Assembly: GCA_029269125.1 (NCBI GenBank)
Contig: JARHXX010000009.1
Coordinates: forward strand, 56,682 to 120,681
Origin: Kiritimatiellaeota bacterium B1221
GTDB taxonomy: Bacteria > Verrucomicrobiota > Kiritimatiellia > SS1-B-03-39 > UBA6053
Direction of reading: 5' to 3'
Length of the DNA stretch: 64,000 bases
A program made the position numbers and the translations under genes. The notes below the pieces were generated by a model. That model made no database searches, was not told where the DNA came from, and saw nothing but the letters and a program-made list of their open reading frames with translations. Positions within the stretch are counted from its first letter, which is position 1. Each line of letters begins with the position of its first letter. Of the stretch, positions 35,857 to 44,730 are shown one piece after another.

Positions 35857-36625
35857 GGACCACCACCTCCTGTCCCGGAAAGGTTTTGGCGAGGTTCTCC
35901 CGGGTAAAAACATCCTGGGTGGGACCAAAAGCCACCATTTCGCGGTTCAGCATCAATACCGTATCAAACAGACGCGGTACCGCCTTGAGATCATGATGAC
36001 AAACCAGCAATAAACGGCCGTTGTCCGCCAATTCACGAAAAAGATCGCTGAGAAAATCCTGCGAGGGTTCATCCAACCCGGCAAAAGGTTCATCCAACAA
36101 AAGGACATGCGCCTCCTGCGCCAGCGCCCGCGCGATTTGGGCGCGCTGAAGTTGCCCTCCGCTCAACTGAAACAAACGTCTTCCCGCCAGATCATCTAAT
36201 TTTAAAGAGGACAATGCGGTCTGCACCACCTCGGAGTCCTCCTTCCGCCATCTCCCGCGTGGCCCCAGATGCGGATATCGTCCCAACTCTACCAGTCCTT
36301 TCACGGTTAGCGGAAACAAAGGATCAATATTACCCACCTGCGGCAAATAGGCAATCTCCGCTTTGCTTTCGGAAAGCGGACGGCCACTCCAGGTTGCGCT
36401 TCCGGTCAATTTTTGATTCAGCCCTGCAATGGTTTTAATCAGCGTGCTTTTTCCCGCACCGTTTTGACCCAGCAAGCCGACACAGTGTCCGCAGCCAATT
36501 TCAAAAGTCACATTTTTTAAGGCACAGATTTTGCCATAATGAATATGAAGATTTTCTACGGACAAAAGATGGTGTTTTTCCGGGGTATGGGAATCTCCCA
36601 GGCGGGTGATCGGATGCGGACTCAC
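35849..36625 (-). CDS. Metal ABC transporter ATP-binding protein, ZnuC family
   Basis: The 258-aa ATPase has Walker A GLLGQNGAGKST near residue 52, the signature LSGGQLQRAQIARALA, Walker B VLLLDEPFAGLDEP and H-loop VCHHDLKA. The sequence and pairing with a ZnuB-type permease fit zinc or manganese uptake. It overlaps the upstream 145-aa gene by 4 bp (ATGA) and the downstream permease gene by 8 bp. Confidence 0.93.
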   Translation of the reverse strand: MSPHPITRLGDSHTPEKHHLLSVENLHIHYGKICALKNVTFEIGCGHCVGLLGQNGAGKSTLIKTIAGLNQKLTGSATWSGRPLSESKAEIAYLPQVGNIDPLFPLTVKGLVELGRYPHLGPRGRWRKEDSEVVQTALSSLKLDDLAGRRLFQLSGGQLQRAQIARALAQEAHVLLLDEPFAGLDEPSQDFLSDLFRELADNGRLLLVCHHDLKAVPRLFDTVLMLNREMVAFGPTQDVFTRENLAKTFPGQEVVVHV

Positions 36626-37059
36626 GGCAGATCCTCCCAGCGAAGATTCCAGATTTTCTCATCACGCCCCTCACTCCAAAATCCTTTGCGAAGATCCTTG
36701 TAAGCCTCCACTTCTAAAACACATTCCACATATGCATCTTCGACCTCATCCGGCCAAACCAATTCCAGACGCAATTGCGCCTGATTGTGGGTAAGCATGA
36801 TTTCCAGATCGCCATCATCCCGCTGATCTCCTCCTCCCTGCCAAAGGGATTGATCTCCCTGAAACACCTCAATCCTCTGAGGAGCCGCGGAAAAACGCAA
36901 ATCTATCCAGGCATTTACCCGTTTCGTTTCCACGGTCGGTGGGTCTTTATGTACATGCGCGGTCTCAACTGACGCGCGAGTCAACACCTGCAGGGGATAG
37001 ATCAATAACATCCCTACAATGGCTAATAAAAAAATTTCGAAACGGGGATTACCTTTCAT
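36622..37059 (-). CDS. Uncharacterised membrane-anchored protein in the metal operon
   Basis: The 145-aa protein starts with one transmembrane helix (IFLLAIVGMLLIYPLQVL) and continues as a soluble, acidic, beta-rich extracytoplasmic domain with HVHKDPP soon after the helix. I do not recognise it. It overlaps its neighbours by 4 bp on both sides (with znuA and znuC), so it is probably part of the transport system, perhaps linking the binding protein to the membrane or buffering metal. No catalytic motif is apparent. Confidence 0.75.
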   Translation of the reverse strand: MKGNPRFEIFLLAIVGMLLIYPLQVLTRASVETAHVHKDPPTVETKRVNAWIDLRFSAAPQRIEVFQGDQSLWQGGGDQRDDGDLEIMLTHNQAQLRLELVWPDEVEDAYVECVLEVEAYKDLRKGFWSEGRDEKIWNLRWEDLP

Positions 37060-37988
37060 TCGGAGGGGTCTGGACCCAGTGCGGTCACAATGTTATGGAT
37101 ATTCGTTTTAAAAATATCCACATAACCGCTTACTTCTTTATTACCAATATAATCTGCAAATAAGGGTTTCCCCAATCTGATGCCCGTTGATTCATGCAGG
37201 GACTTCAAGATCGCATCATTGGCTTTGGTTTCGGGAAAAACCGCTTTCACCTTTTCGCGTTTCAAAACATCAATGGTTTCGGCCAAATATGTGGGACTCG
37301 GGTTGCGTTCGTCATTCAATCCCTTCACCGGAACCGCCTGAAAATTGTATTCCACACAGAAATACCCGAAGGCCGCATGGGCGGTCACCAGTTTTCTATC
37401 CTGCTTCGGAATGACCGCCAACGCGTTCACCCCCCATTCATTCAGTTCATTTAACTCATCCATCAACTCCCGGGTACGCTCCCGGATTTCTTTTTTCTGT
37501 TCAGGCAATACTCTTTCCAGTTCGCGTCCCAAATACCGCACCGCCCGGCGCATGGCCATGGGACTGTGCCACCAATGCGGATCAATCGCCCCGTGACTGT
37601 GGGCCGGACAACAGGCAAACACTTCATTTCCCGGATCAATTTTTACCGAAGGAACCAACCGGCCCGCTTCGTAAATTTCTACAGACGCCGGCAAATTTTC
37701 ACGTAAGCGCCCGAGATAGCCTTCCAAGTGTTTTCCCATCGCAATCACCAGAACCGCTTCTTGCATCTGAACCAAATCACCCGGGGAAGGTTCAAACACA
37801 TGCACATCCCCCCCACTCGGAAATACATCAAAGATTTCCACTTCCCCATCCGTAAGTCGTTCAACCATTTCGGACATCAGCGGATGCAGGGTTGCAACCA
37901 CGGGCTTCTCCTCCCCCCGAATCATCGGGGAGAGCAGAAGCGCCGTGAGTAAACCCACCAAGAGAGAATGTTTTTTTAATTTTTTCAT
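37056..37988 (-). CDS. Metal ABC transporter substrate-binding protein, ZnuA family
   Basis: From the ATG at 37988 the product is 310 aa, with a signal peptide MKKLKKHSLLVGLLTALLL. Metal-binding His residues are in position: VVATLHPL, GGDVHVFEPSPGDL, the His-containing loop ACCPAHSHGAIDPHWWHSP (short compared with the His-rich loop of ZnuA) and TAHAAFGYF; the Asp/Glu of the last site is in VFPETKAND. It delivers zinc (or manganese) to the permease. The start overlaps the OMP stop by 1 bp (TAATG), so the two are coupled. Confidence 0.92.
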   Translation of the reverse strand: MKKLKKHSLLVGLLTALLLSPMIRGEEKPVVATLHPLMSEMVERLTDGEVEIFDVFPSGGDVHVFEPSPGDLVQMQEAVLVIAMGKHLEGYLGRLRENLPASVEIYEAGRLVPSVKIDPGNEVFACCPAHSHGAIDPHWWHSPMAMRRAVRYLGRELERVLPEQKKEIRERTRELMDELNELNEWGVNALAVIPKQDRKLVTAHAAFGYFCVEYNFQAVPVKGLNDERNPSPTYLAETIDVLKREKVKAVFPETKANDAILKSLHESTGIRLGKPLFADYIGNKEVSGYVDIFKTNIHNIVTALGPDPSE

Positions 37989-39232
37989 TAGCGCACCTCG
38001 CCGTCTCCCCAACTGAATCCAACCTGCGCCCATACAGACTGCTCACTTTCATCCCCACGCTCGTCCAGATTTCCCTGAAAACGAATGAAAGCATGTGGAT
38101 TTTCAACCAGGGGAAAGGTGATACCCGCAGTGTAACGGAACCATTCGGCAAGTTCGAGCTCATCGGAAGCTCCAATATAGGAAAACCGTGCAAAAGGATG
38201 AAAATGAGGATTCATCTGATACTCCACTTCCGAGTTAATCCCCCAGTTTGAAACCTTATTTCCTTCAGAGTGCTCATCATCATGATCCTCATGCTCCGCA
38301 TCGTGATCTTCGTCGTGTTCCTCTTCTTCATGATCATGGGATTCAACCGGACCGCCGTTGAAACGAAGCGCTTCCGTACGCCAGCGCAGGCTTTTTCCGC
38401 CGGCTTCCCATCCGTTTTCACGCCACTGATATTCAACCCCGGCACTGGCAAACCAACTGTTTTCACCCAGTTCATTGTCCCCCATTCCTCCAAATAAGCT
38501 GCCCCGCAAAGTTTTGAAATCATTGAAAGCGTGATCATGACGTAAACCGATCGTGACCACATCATCCTTCACCCGGTATTCTTCATAAGCTGAATATCCA
38601 GAATGATCATGATCATGATCGTGATCATCATGATCAGCGTGATCATCGTGATCCTCCCCCTCATGCTCCTCTTCTTCATCCCCGTGATCATGATCATGCG
38701 GTGGGGTTTGACCAAATCCAATGGTCAAAACGGTGGCCTGTTCGGTGTCCATGTAAACCGAAAGATCCGCCCCCTCTAACATAATGCCATGGTCTCCCAG
38801 AAAAACCGAATGGCTAATGGGAGCGTCTGTGGTGATATAACTGTGTAAATGCGTCGCATTATGAAAACCCAACCGACTAAGCATCCGACCACCCCGCACT
38901 TCCAGTCCCGCAGGCAGATCGGTCAATTTCAAAAAGTACTCTTCCCATTCCCAGTCCAACTCATCCTCATCGTCTGTGAACGCAATCCCATTCACAAATC
39001 CCTGCACATGATCTCCCCAACGCAGAGAAACCGAAGGTTCAGCAGCCTGCAAAACAAAGGTTTCGTTTCGTGACGGATCATGTCCACCCGGCGCAAATTC
39101 TTCAGGTTCATCCGCACTGGAATTACCATAATAACCATAGAGATGCACCGTGGGAGAAAGCAATGGCACATCCTCAGCCAGCAAATTCCCCACAAGTCCA
39201 CAGCCCAACATCAATATAAAAAATGTACGCAT
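37988..39232 (-). CDS. His/Asp-rich outer-membrane beta-barrel protein, candidate zinc porin
   Basis: The 414-aa product has a signal peptide (cleavage after about residue 19) and alternating beta-strand segments to the end (WAQVGFSWGDGEVR). Two striking loops are made almost only of His, Asp and Glu: residues ~179-210 (including HDDHDHDHDHSG) and ~299-321 (including HDEDHDAEHEDHDDEH). No TonB box or plug domain is visible, so it differs from ZnuD. As the first gene of the metal operon it probably collects zinc at the surface for ZnuA. Confidence 0.8.
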   Translation of the reverse strand: MRTFFILMLGCGLVGNLLAEDVPLLSPTVHLYGYYGNSSADEPEEFAPGGHDPSRNETFVLQAAEPSVSLRWGDHVQGFVNGIAFTDDEDELDWEWEEYFLKLTDLPAGLEVRGGRMLSRLGFHNATHLHSYITTDAPISHSVFLGDHGIMLEGADLSVYMDTEQATVLTIGFGQTPPHDHDHGDEEEEHEGEDHDDHADHDDHDHDHDHSGYSAYEEYRVKDDVVTIGLRHDHAFNDFKTLRGSLFGGMGDNELGENSWFASAGVEYQWRENGWEAGGKSLRWRTEALRFNGGPVESHDHEEEEHDEDHDAEHEDHDDEHSEGNKVSNWGINSEVEYQMNPHFHPFARFSYIGASDELELAEWFRYTAGITFPLVENPHAFIRFQGNLDERGDESEQSVWAQVGFSWGDGEVR

Positions 39233-39247
39233 AAAAAAGATCCTCGG

Positions 39248-39325
39248 TTAATGATAAATGAATATCAATATCTGATAACACGAGTTTTTCATTAACGCAA
39301 ATGATATTACATTATTATTAACGAC
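39248..39325. promoter_or_regulatory. Candidate Zur/Fur-type operators upstream of the metal operon
   Basis: The AT-rich region between the divergent OMP and L,D-transpeptidase genes carries a Fur-box-like stretch TTAATGATAAATGAATATC (from 39248) and a dyad AATGATATTACATT near 39300, similar to gammaproteobacterial Zur boxes. The metal operon it precedes makes Zur-type control likely. Matches are imperfect, so this is tentative. Confidence 0.45.
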
Positions 39326-39380
39326 GATTTCAGATTCTTTCTGGCTTGTTCTGACCCCGCAGAAGGTTTTCATTCCTCCC

Positions 39381-40076
39381 ATGTCGCGTATCAGTCACCT
39401 TCCCTTCACACTTCTAACCCTATTGACCCTCATCGTTCTATTCTACAGCTGCGCACATTGGCTGAGACGAAGTCACTCCAGCAGAGAACTTACAAGCGTA
39501 CTTGCAGAACTGGAAAGCAGGTCCGTTTCCGATTATGCAGTAGAAACATTTGACCACTTGACCCTGCTCGGCCTCAAAGCAGAACGACAGCTCGAAGTAT
39601 ATGGTGTCAAGCAGGGGGGCCCACCCGAACTTCTGGTTTCTTTTCCCTTCACCGGCTTCAGCGGAAGGCTCGGGCCCAAACTTCGCGAAGGCGATCTCCA
39701 GATTCCAGAAGGAATCTATACCGTCGAATATCTTAATCCCAACAGCCGCTATCACTTATCTTTCAAACTGAATTACCCCAACGAGTTTGACCGGGAAATG
39801 GGGAAACGCGACGGACGTGAGAACCTCGGCTTCGATATTTTCATTCACGGTAAGTCCGGAACCGTGGGTTGCATTCCCATCGGAGATGACGCCATCGAAG
39901 AACTGTTTCTTATGGTAGCCAAAATCGGTATCGAAAATGTCAGCGTTATCATCGCCCCCCACGATTTCCGCAAAGGGCGACCCAATCCGGAGATTAAAGA
40001 GATCAACTGGGAAACAGAACTATACCATGGGATCCGAAGCGCGCTGTCTTCTCTTGCGAAGATGCCGAAGGGATAA
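39381..40076 (+). CDS. L,D-transpeptidase (YkuD/YafK-type) family protein
   Basis: The 231-aa protein has an N-terminal hydrophobic anchor (FTLLTLLTLIVLFYSCAHWL), possibly a lipoprotein because of the Cys at about residue 24, followed by the YkuD-type catalytic domain. The active-site motif is IHGKSGTVGCIPIGDDAIEE with the Cys nucleophile near residue 163, and the upstream IPEGIYTVEYLNPNSRYHLSF is characteristic of the YafK branch. These enzymes make or cut 3-3 crosslinks or attach proteins to peptidoglycan. It is divergent from the metal operon and shares that promoter region. Confidence 0.9.
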   Translation: MSRISHLPFTLLTLLTLIVLFYSCAHWLRRSHSSRELTSVLAELESRSVSDYAVETFDHLTLLGLKAERQLEVYGVKQGGPPELLVSFPFTGFSGRLGPKLREGDLQIPEGIYTVEYLNPNSRYHLSFKLNYPNEFDREMGKRDGRENLGFDIFIHGKSGTVGCIPIGDDAIEELFLMVAKIGIENVSVIIAPHDFRKGRPNPEIKEINWETELYHGIRSALSSLAKMPKG

Positions 40077-40427
40077 CCAGAGAATGAAGGCTCCCAAAGT
40101 CAGACAGAATAAACCCGATACCACATCGAATTCTGCCGAAAAATAGACCTTCTGCCCCCGAACTTCCCGGGAAAGTTCCTTGGGATGAATCGCAGTACTC
40201 ACACCGCCAATCATCAGAAAGAGACCCAGCAGAATCCCCGCAATTCTGTTGACGACCGAGGCACCAAATGCCTCTTCTTCATAATAATCGCTTTCCAGGT
40301 AGTGGGATTCCTCACGTGAAATCGCAGGCAATATCGGGGGTTGCCAATAGTCACGCTTCTTCGAGTTACTGGTGAATACTCTGGCAAAAGGTGATTCATA
40401 ACGGGTATGAGACTTGCCCTTGCTCAT
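40020..40427 (-). CDS. Uncharacterised small membrane protein, tail-to-tail overlap with L,D-transpeptidase
   Basis: This 135-aa protein (start ATG 40427) has two hydrophobic helices (IAGILLGLFLMIGGVSTAI near residues 64-82 and VVSGLFCLTLGAFILWLSL near 104-122) and a Lys/Arg-rich C-terminus. It has no recognisable function. Its 3' end overlaps the convergent L,D-transpeptidase gene by 57 bp; the two frames are distinct. It follows the symporter gene with its start just before that gene's stop. Confidence 0.6.
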   Translation of the reverse strand: MSKGKSHTRYESPFARVFTSNSKKRDYWQPPILPAISREESHYLESDYYEEEAFGASVVNRIAGILLGLFLMIGGVSTAIHPKELSREVRGQKVYFSAEFDVVSGLFCLTLGAFILWLSLRHLRKRRQRASDPMV

Positions 40428-40428
40428 G

Positions 40429-41853
40429 TTAAACCTCAACCGTTTTACGCGGAAAACCGTCTACCAATAGCATACTGAGAGATGAGAACAGGAAGCCCGG
40501 AAGGATTTCATAAAGATCAAACAGGCCGCCGGATAAATTCTTCCAGACCACCACCGTCACAAACCCCACCAGAATACCGGTAACCGCCGCCCGGCCGGTC
40601 ATCCGCTCCTTATATAAGCTGAACAGCATTGCCGGACCAAAAGCCGCCCCGAATCCCGCCCAGGCATAGGAGACCAAATCCATTACTTTACTGTTTTGAT
40701 CCATCGCAAACATCATCGCGAGTGCCGCAATCCCCAGCACCGCGATCCGTCCGACATGCACCAGTTCCTTTTCAGTCGCCTCACGACGGAAAAACGTGCG
40801 GTATAAATCTTCAGTAATCACCGACGTGCATACCAGCAACTGGGAATCCGCAGTACTCATGATCGCCGCCAAAATCGCGGCCAGACAAATACTCGCCGGT
40901 ACCGGATGGAAGAAGAGCTGAATCAACGAAATAAATACCCGCTCACTGTCAAAGTCCGCCGCCACCGAATCCAAAGCCGCAATCCCGCTCAACCCCACCA
41001 TCACCGCTGCCGATAATGAAAACAATGACCACAAAACCGCGGTGATTTTTGCTTTTTGAATATTATCCGGTGAATCAATGGCCATAAAACGGGTCAAAAT
41101 ATGAGGCATCCCAAAGTAACCCAAGCCCCAACCAAAAGTACTGCACAGGGTTAACAAAGTAAGTGACTCTCCGGTAGAACGGTGTTGCATCCAGGACATC
41201 GCCTGCTCCGCAGAGCCTCCCGAAAAATCCCCCGACTTTAATGCAAACACCGGCACCAAAATCAGGGCTGAAATCATCAATAGACCCTGAATCATATCCG
41301 TCCACGACACCGCAATAAATCCACCGACCGACGTATAGACCACCACCGCCAGACCAGACACCAACACGGCCATCCGGTAATCGATTCCAAATACCGAATT
41401 AAATAATTTTCCACCCGCCACCAAACCGGATATCGTATAGATAAAAAAGAAAACCAAAATCACCACCGCCGTGATCAGGCGCAAAGTCCCGCTGCGGTCA
41501 TTAAACCGTTTTTCAAAATATTCAGAGATGGTGATCGCCCCCAACTGTTCACTGCGGACGCGTAAAGGTTTCGCGACAAACTGCCAATTCAGCGCAATGC
41601 CAATAAACAATGCGACTGCGATCCACGCTTCATAGAGCCCCGCCAAAAAAATGGCACCGGGCAACCCCATGATCAACCATCCGCTCATATCCGAAGCACA
41701 GGCACTGAGGGCGGTCACAAAGTAATTCATGTTCCGCCCTCCGATCAGATAATCCTCCAAATCATCTGTTTTTAAATAGGCATAAATCCCAATGCCGAAC
41801 ATGAAGAGAATGTAGATGCCGAAAGAGATTCCGATAATGATTGATTCTGTCAT
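40429..41853 (-). CDS. Sodium/solute symporter (SSS family, PutP-like)
   Basis: The 474-aa protein has about twelve hydrophobic helices and the SSS pattern: YLIGGRNMNYFVTALSACAS, GLPGAIFLAGL, VYTSVGGFIAVSWTDMIQG, a Na+-site-like SSTADSQL-type stretch (IMSTADSQLLVCTSVI) and a C-terminal helix. It resembles PutP, the Na+/proline symporter, but the family also takes sugars, so the substrate is uncertain. It is followed closely (1 bp) by the small membrane protein gene and preceded by the beta-helix gene. Confidence 0.9.
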   Translation of the reverse strand: MTESIIIGISFGIYILFMFGIGIYAYLKTDDLEDYLIGGRNMNYFVTALSACASDMSGWLIMGLPGAIFLAGLYEAWIAVALFIGIALNWQFVAKPLRVRSEQLGAITISEYFEKRFNDRSGTLRLITAVVILVFFFIYTISGLVAGGKLFNSVFGIDYRMAVLVSGLAVVVYTSVGGFIAVSWTDMIQGLLMISALILVPVFALKSGDFSGGSAEQAMSWMQHRSTGESLTLLTLCSTFGWGLGYFGMPHILTRFMAIDSPDNIQKAKITAVLWSLFSLSAAVMVGLSGIAALDSVAADFDSERVFISLIQLFFHPVPASICLAAILAAIMSTADSQLLVCTSVITEDLYRTFFRREATEKELVHVGRIAVLGIAALAMMFAMDQNSKVMDLVSYAWAGFGAAFGPAMLFSLYKERMTGRAAVTGILVGFVTVVVWKNLSGGLFDLYEILPGFLFSSLSMLLVDGFPRKTVEV

Positions 41854-41910
41854 CCCTTATGGATGCTTCATCATCTGCCTTTCGTCAATCGGGAACTGAT
41901 CTGAGCTTGA

Positions 41911-43389
41911 TTACGCCTGTTGATGAAAAGACACGTTTTTTTGCAGTTCAGGATTTGTGGACAACCGGATCTCTTTCCCGCTTAAAGTCACGACCCCTTT
42001 CAAGTGAACGGATTGTGTTTGCGCATAAGGATACGGGCGCGTTTCCGGTAACGGCCCTTCCGCCCCCCGGTCCTGGTCCGGAAAAACCAGCAGCCCTGCA
42101 TATCCCTCCGGATGGTTCCGATCGTCCACCCGCAGCCCCTCCACCTGAATCTTCCGGGGCATACTGCACGCATAACCAAAATCATGCATCCCGTCATTTA
42201 TGACATTAAACATCAAAGGCGCCACTTTTTCTTCGTAGCCGGGAAACCACTGACAGTTTCTCACTTCCACATCTCCATCCCAAATACTTCCGTAATCTCC
42301 CCGGAAATTTATCAACGAATATCCATAAATAGAGGATCCTTCCAGCAGCAGCTTTCCCCGCCCGATCGCGTTTAATCCCATGTGTCCAAGCGTGCATCCC
42401 CGAATGGTATATCCGCCGGATACCCCCATGTGGGTGTCCATTCGTGAAAGTGTACAATCCTCCATTAATATATTTTTACAGAAGTTTGTACTGATCACCC
42501 CCCAAAGACTCCGGTCCAAAATGTGATGCATCCGGCAATCGATCAGCCGTAAATTCACCACATGGTTGGCATGAAGATCATAAGACCCCATATTCACCGG
42601 TTTACCCGCAGACCCGATGGTCTCATACATTTTATGTCCACTTACAAAACAATTCCGCAGCGTCAGGTTCGCACATTTTTTCATATCCAGAAAACCGCGA
42701 TAAGGTTGACCGACATTCGTTTCCCCCACCACGTAATGGGTCAGCCCCTCCACTTCGGTATTTGAACGGGTAATCTCAATACCTCTTCCCCAATAAAAAT
42801 ATCCTTCCCGCTGCATCCGGTTTGCGAACGTGGTAAAGATCCCTCCCGAAACCCGCAGAACTGATTCATCAATCGGGCAGGCTTCGACTTGCGTAAGCTC
42901 ATCATAATCCCAATCAATCGGACCCTCGATTTCACCATTCCTACGTAAAATAAAACTGTCCTGTTGTACATACCCCTCATGTTGATTCAGTCCCCGTCGG
43001 ATATATTTTTTATACCCGTTGTTCTCAACCCATACATGGCAATCGCATTCAGGTTTCAAATCCAGGTCAGCCTGGTCCCGGGACAATCTTTTGAGACCAA
43101 GATCAACCGGTGCCAAGGCAGAGCAAACACAAAACAGCATCTGCGTAGGATCCTCCACCTCCCGGTCATCAATGGTGAAGCGGGACGTATTCCAGTCGGT
43201 ATCCGTTTGAATCACCGCGGTCAGCGCCTGGCGGCCCAAATGATAAATGGCATCCCCCTTGGTTTTCACCGGCAATCCCTCCGCATTCGCATGCGCATGC
43301 GCGGCGCAGATCGCCGGTAAATCATCGTGCACCCCGTTTCCGACGGCACCAAAATCTTCGTAAGTTACATCCTTATGTTGCTTCATCAT
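41911..43389 (-). CDS. Right-handed beta-helix protein, pectate lyase/polygalacturonase-like superfamily
   Basis: The ATG at 43389 gives 492 aa with an N-terminal pectate-lyase-superfamily domain (VTYEDFGAVGNGVHDDLPAICAA) and beta-helix coils (ANLTLRNCFVSGHKM, NLRLIDCRMHHI, ILMEDCTLSRMDT). The residues near the Asp-rich turn of the catalytic coils are not those of GH28, so lyase or glycosidase activity is not certain. No signal peptide is visible, which suggests a cytoplasmic location. It lies between an AraC regulator and the symporter, in an arrangement suggesting use of a pectic or related sugar. Confidence 0.8.
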   Translation of the reverse strand: MMKQHKDVTYEDFGAVGNGVHDDLPAICAAHAHANAEGLPVKTKGDAIYHLGRQALTAVIQTDTDWNTSRFTIDDREVEDPTQMLFCVCSALAPVDLGLKRLSRDQADLDLKPECDCHVWVENNGYKKYIRRGLNQHEGYVQQDSFILRRNGEIEGPIDWDYDELTQVEACPIDESVLRVSGGIFTTFANRMQREGYFYWGRGIEITRSNTEVEGLTHYVVGETNVGQPYRGFLDMKKCANLTLRNCFVSGHKMYETIGSAGKPVNMGSYDLHANHVVNLRLIDCRMHHILDRSLWGVISTNFCKNILMEDCTLSRMDTHMGVSGGYTIRGCTLGHMGLNAIGRGKLLLEGSSIYGYSLINFRGDYGSIWDGDVEVRNCQWFPGYEEKVAPLMFNVINDGMHDFGYACSMPRKIQVEGLRVDDRNHPEGYAGLLVFPDQDRGAEGPLPETRPYPYAQTQSVHLKGVVTLSGKEIRLSTNPELQKNVSFHQQA

Positions 43390-43546
43390 ATTTCTACTTG
43401 CTTTGAGAATACCGGGAACCGGCATTCAGCCTCGGGATTGCCAGCAGTCCTGAGCTTGAACTTTAATTCCGAAGCTGAAAGCAAAGGATTTCATTTTCAC
43501 TTTTGAAAGCTTTTTCCGCGCTTGATAATTCAGGGTGCCGCCATTT

Positions 43547-44638
43547 TCAAATTCGATCCACCCGGGCATCCATCCGGTATCGGCGGGGGGTGGTTTGGGT
43601 AATGCGTTTGAAGATTCGGTGAAAATGCTCCGGAGACTCAAATCCGCAGTCCAGCGCCACCGAAAGAACCGTATCATTGCTTTCCGCCAATAATTGTTTG
43701 GCATGGGTAATCCGCAGCCGATGCAAATAGGTCATCACCGAAACCCCCATTTCTGCGCGAAAGCGGCGTGCCAGATGAGAGGAGGAAACATGGACGGCTT
43801 CCGACAGCTCTTTTAACGAAACCGGTTCCGCGTGATGCTCCCCCAAAAACCGGATGGCCTTCGCCACCACTTCACTTTGTCCGCCACTCCCCTGTTCCCC
43901 CCCCAGGAGGGAGACCACATCCCGGAGACTGGTGAAAGTCACCTCTTCCAATTCGCTGAAGGTATGGGTCTGATACACTCGCAACACCAAATCCGCATAC
44001 AGGAAACTGATACGGTCCTCTTCCTCGGCCCCCCGCGTCATACTGCTGATCAGCTCCATAATTTTGCGCCGCACAATGTTGAGCATTCTCTGATACCGTA
44101 TCATGCACAGCCGCAACCAATCCGCAGCCGCCTCTTCCCAGTCCGGCGCGTGCATCCGGGCCATCACCACCAATCGTCTGGCCGCATCCTGCTCCTGCTG
44201 TTTCGATACCAACTGTGCCGAACCAGACGCGCCCATCCTCTCCAGCTCATTCTCCCGCAGGGAGACGACCGCCTGCTGCAGACTGTGAATCCAATGTTCG
44301 GGTGAAACCGACCGTTGGGGCTCCCCCCGCCGCGCAGATTTTCCAAACGAAACTTCTGCACCCTCCTCGGGAAGCAGAAAATAATACAGACCTGAATGGA
44401 TAGACAACACTCTCGGTTCCCTTTCCCATTCATTCCCCGGTTTTTCCCGGGACGAATAGCGCTTTAATATTGAAATATCCGGTCCACCCTGCACCCCAAC
44501 CGCCTGCACCCGGTGCGGCCACTTCATCCCCACATCCGACAGCACACGCTGAATCACCGACGGATTTACAGATTTCCCGTAAAAAACCGCGGCAGTGAAA
44601 TTTGTGCGAATACTTGGGTTAAGATCAAAATAGATCAT
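43547..44638 (-). CDS. AraC-family transcriptional regulator
   Basis: The 363-aa product (ATG at 44638) ends with the two-HTH AraC DNA-binding domain: EAVHVSSSHLARRFRAEM and, after a linker, VALDCGFESPEHFHRIFKR with TTPRRYR at the end. The N-terminal ~250 residues are non-homologous to AraC arabinose domains and mostly helical, with no membrane segment. It is divergent from the phytanoyl-CoA-type gene and upstream of the beta-helix gene, so it may regulate either. Effector unknown. Confidence 0.92.
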   Translation of the reverse strand: MIYFDLNPSIRTNFTAAVFYGKSVNPSVIQRVLSDVGMKWPHRVQAVGVQGGPDISILKRYSSREKPGNEWEREPRVLSIHSGLYYFLLPEEGAEVSFGKSARRGEPQRSVSPEHWIHSLQQAVVSLRENELERMGASGSAQLVSKQQEQDAARRLVVMARMHAPDWEEAAADWLRLCMIRYQRMLNIVRRKIMELISSMTRGAEEEDRISFLYADLVLRVYQTHTFSELEEVTFTSLRDVVSLLGGEQGSGGQSEVVAKAIRFLGEHHAEPVSLKELSEAVHVSSSHLARRFRAEMGVSVMTYLHRLRITHAKQLLAESNDTVLSVALDCGFESPEHFHRIFKRITQTTPRRYRMDARVDRI

Positions 44639-44730
44639 AAACACGATCCTATAGTCCAAGTATTAAAGTTTATCGATGTTATTATCTATACAGTTCTTGA
44701 AATGATATAACCAAAACCTTGGAGCACCCT

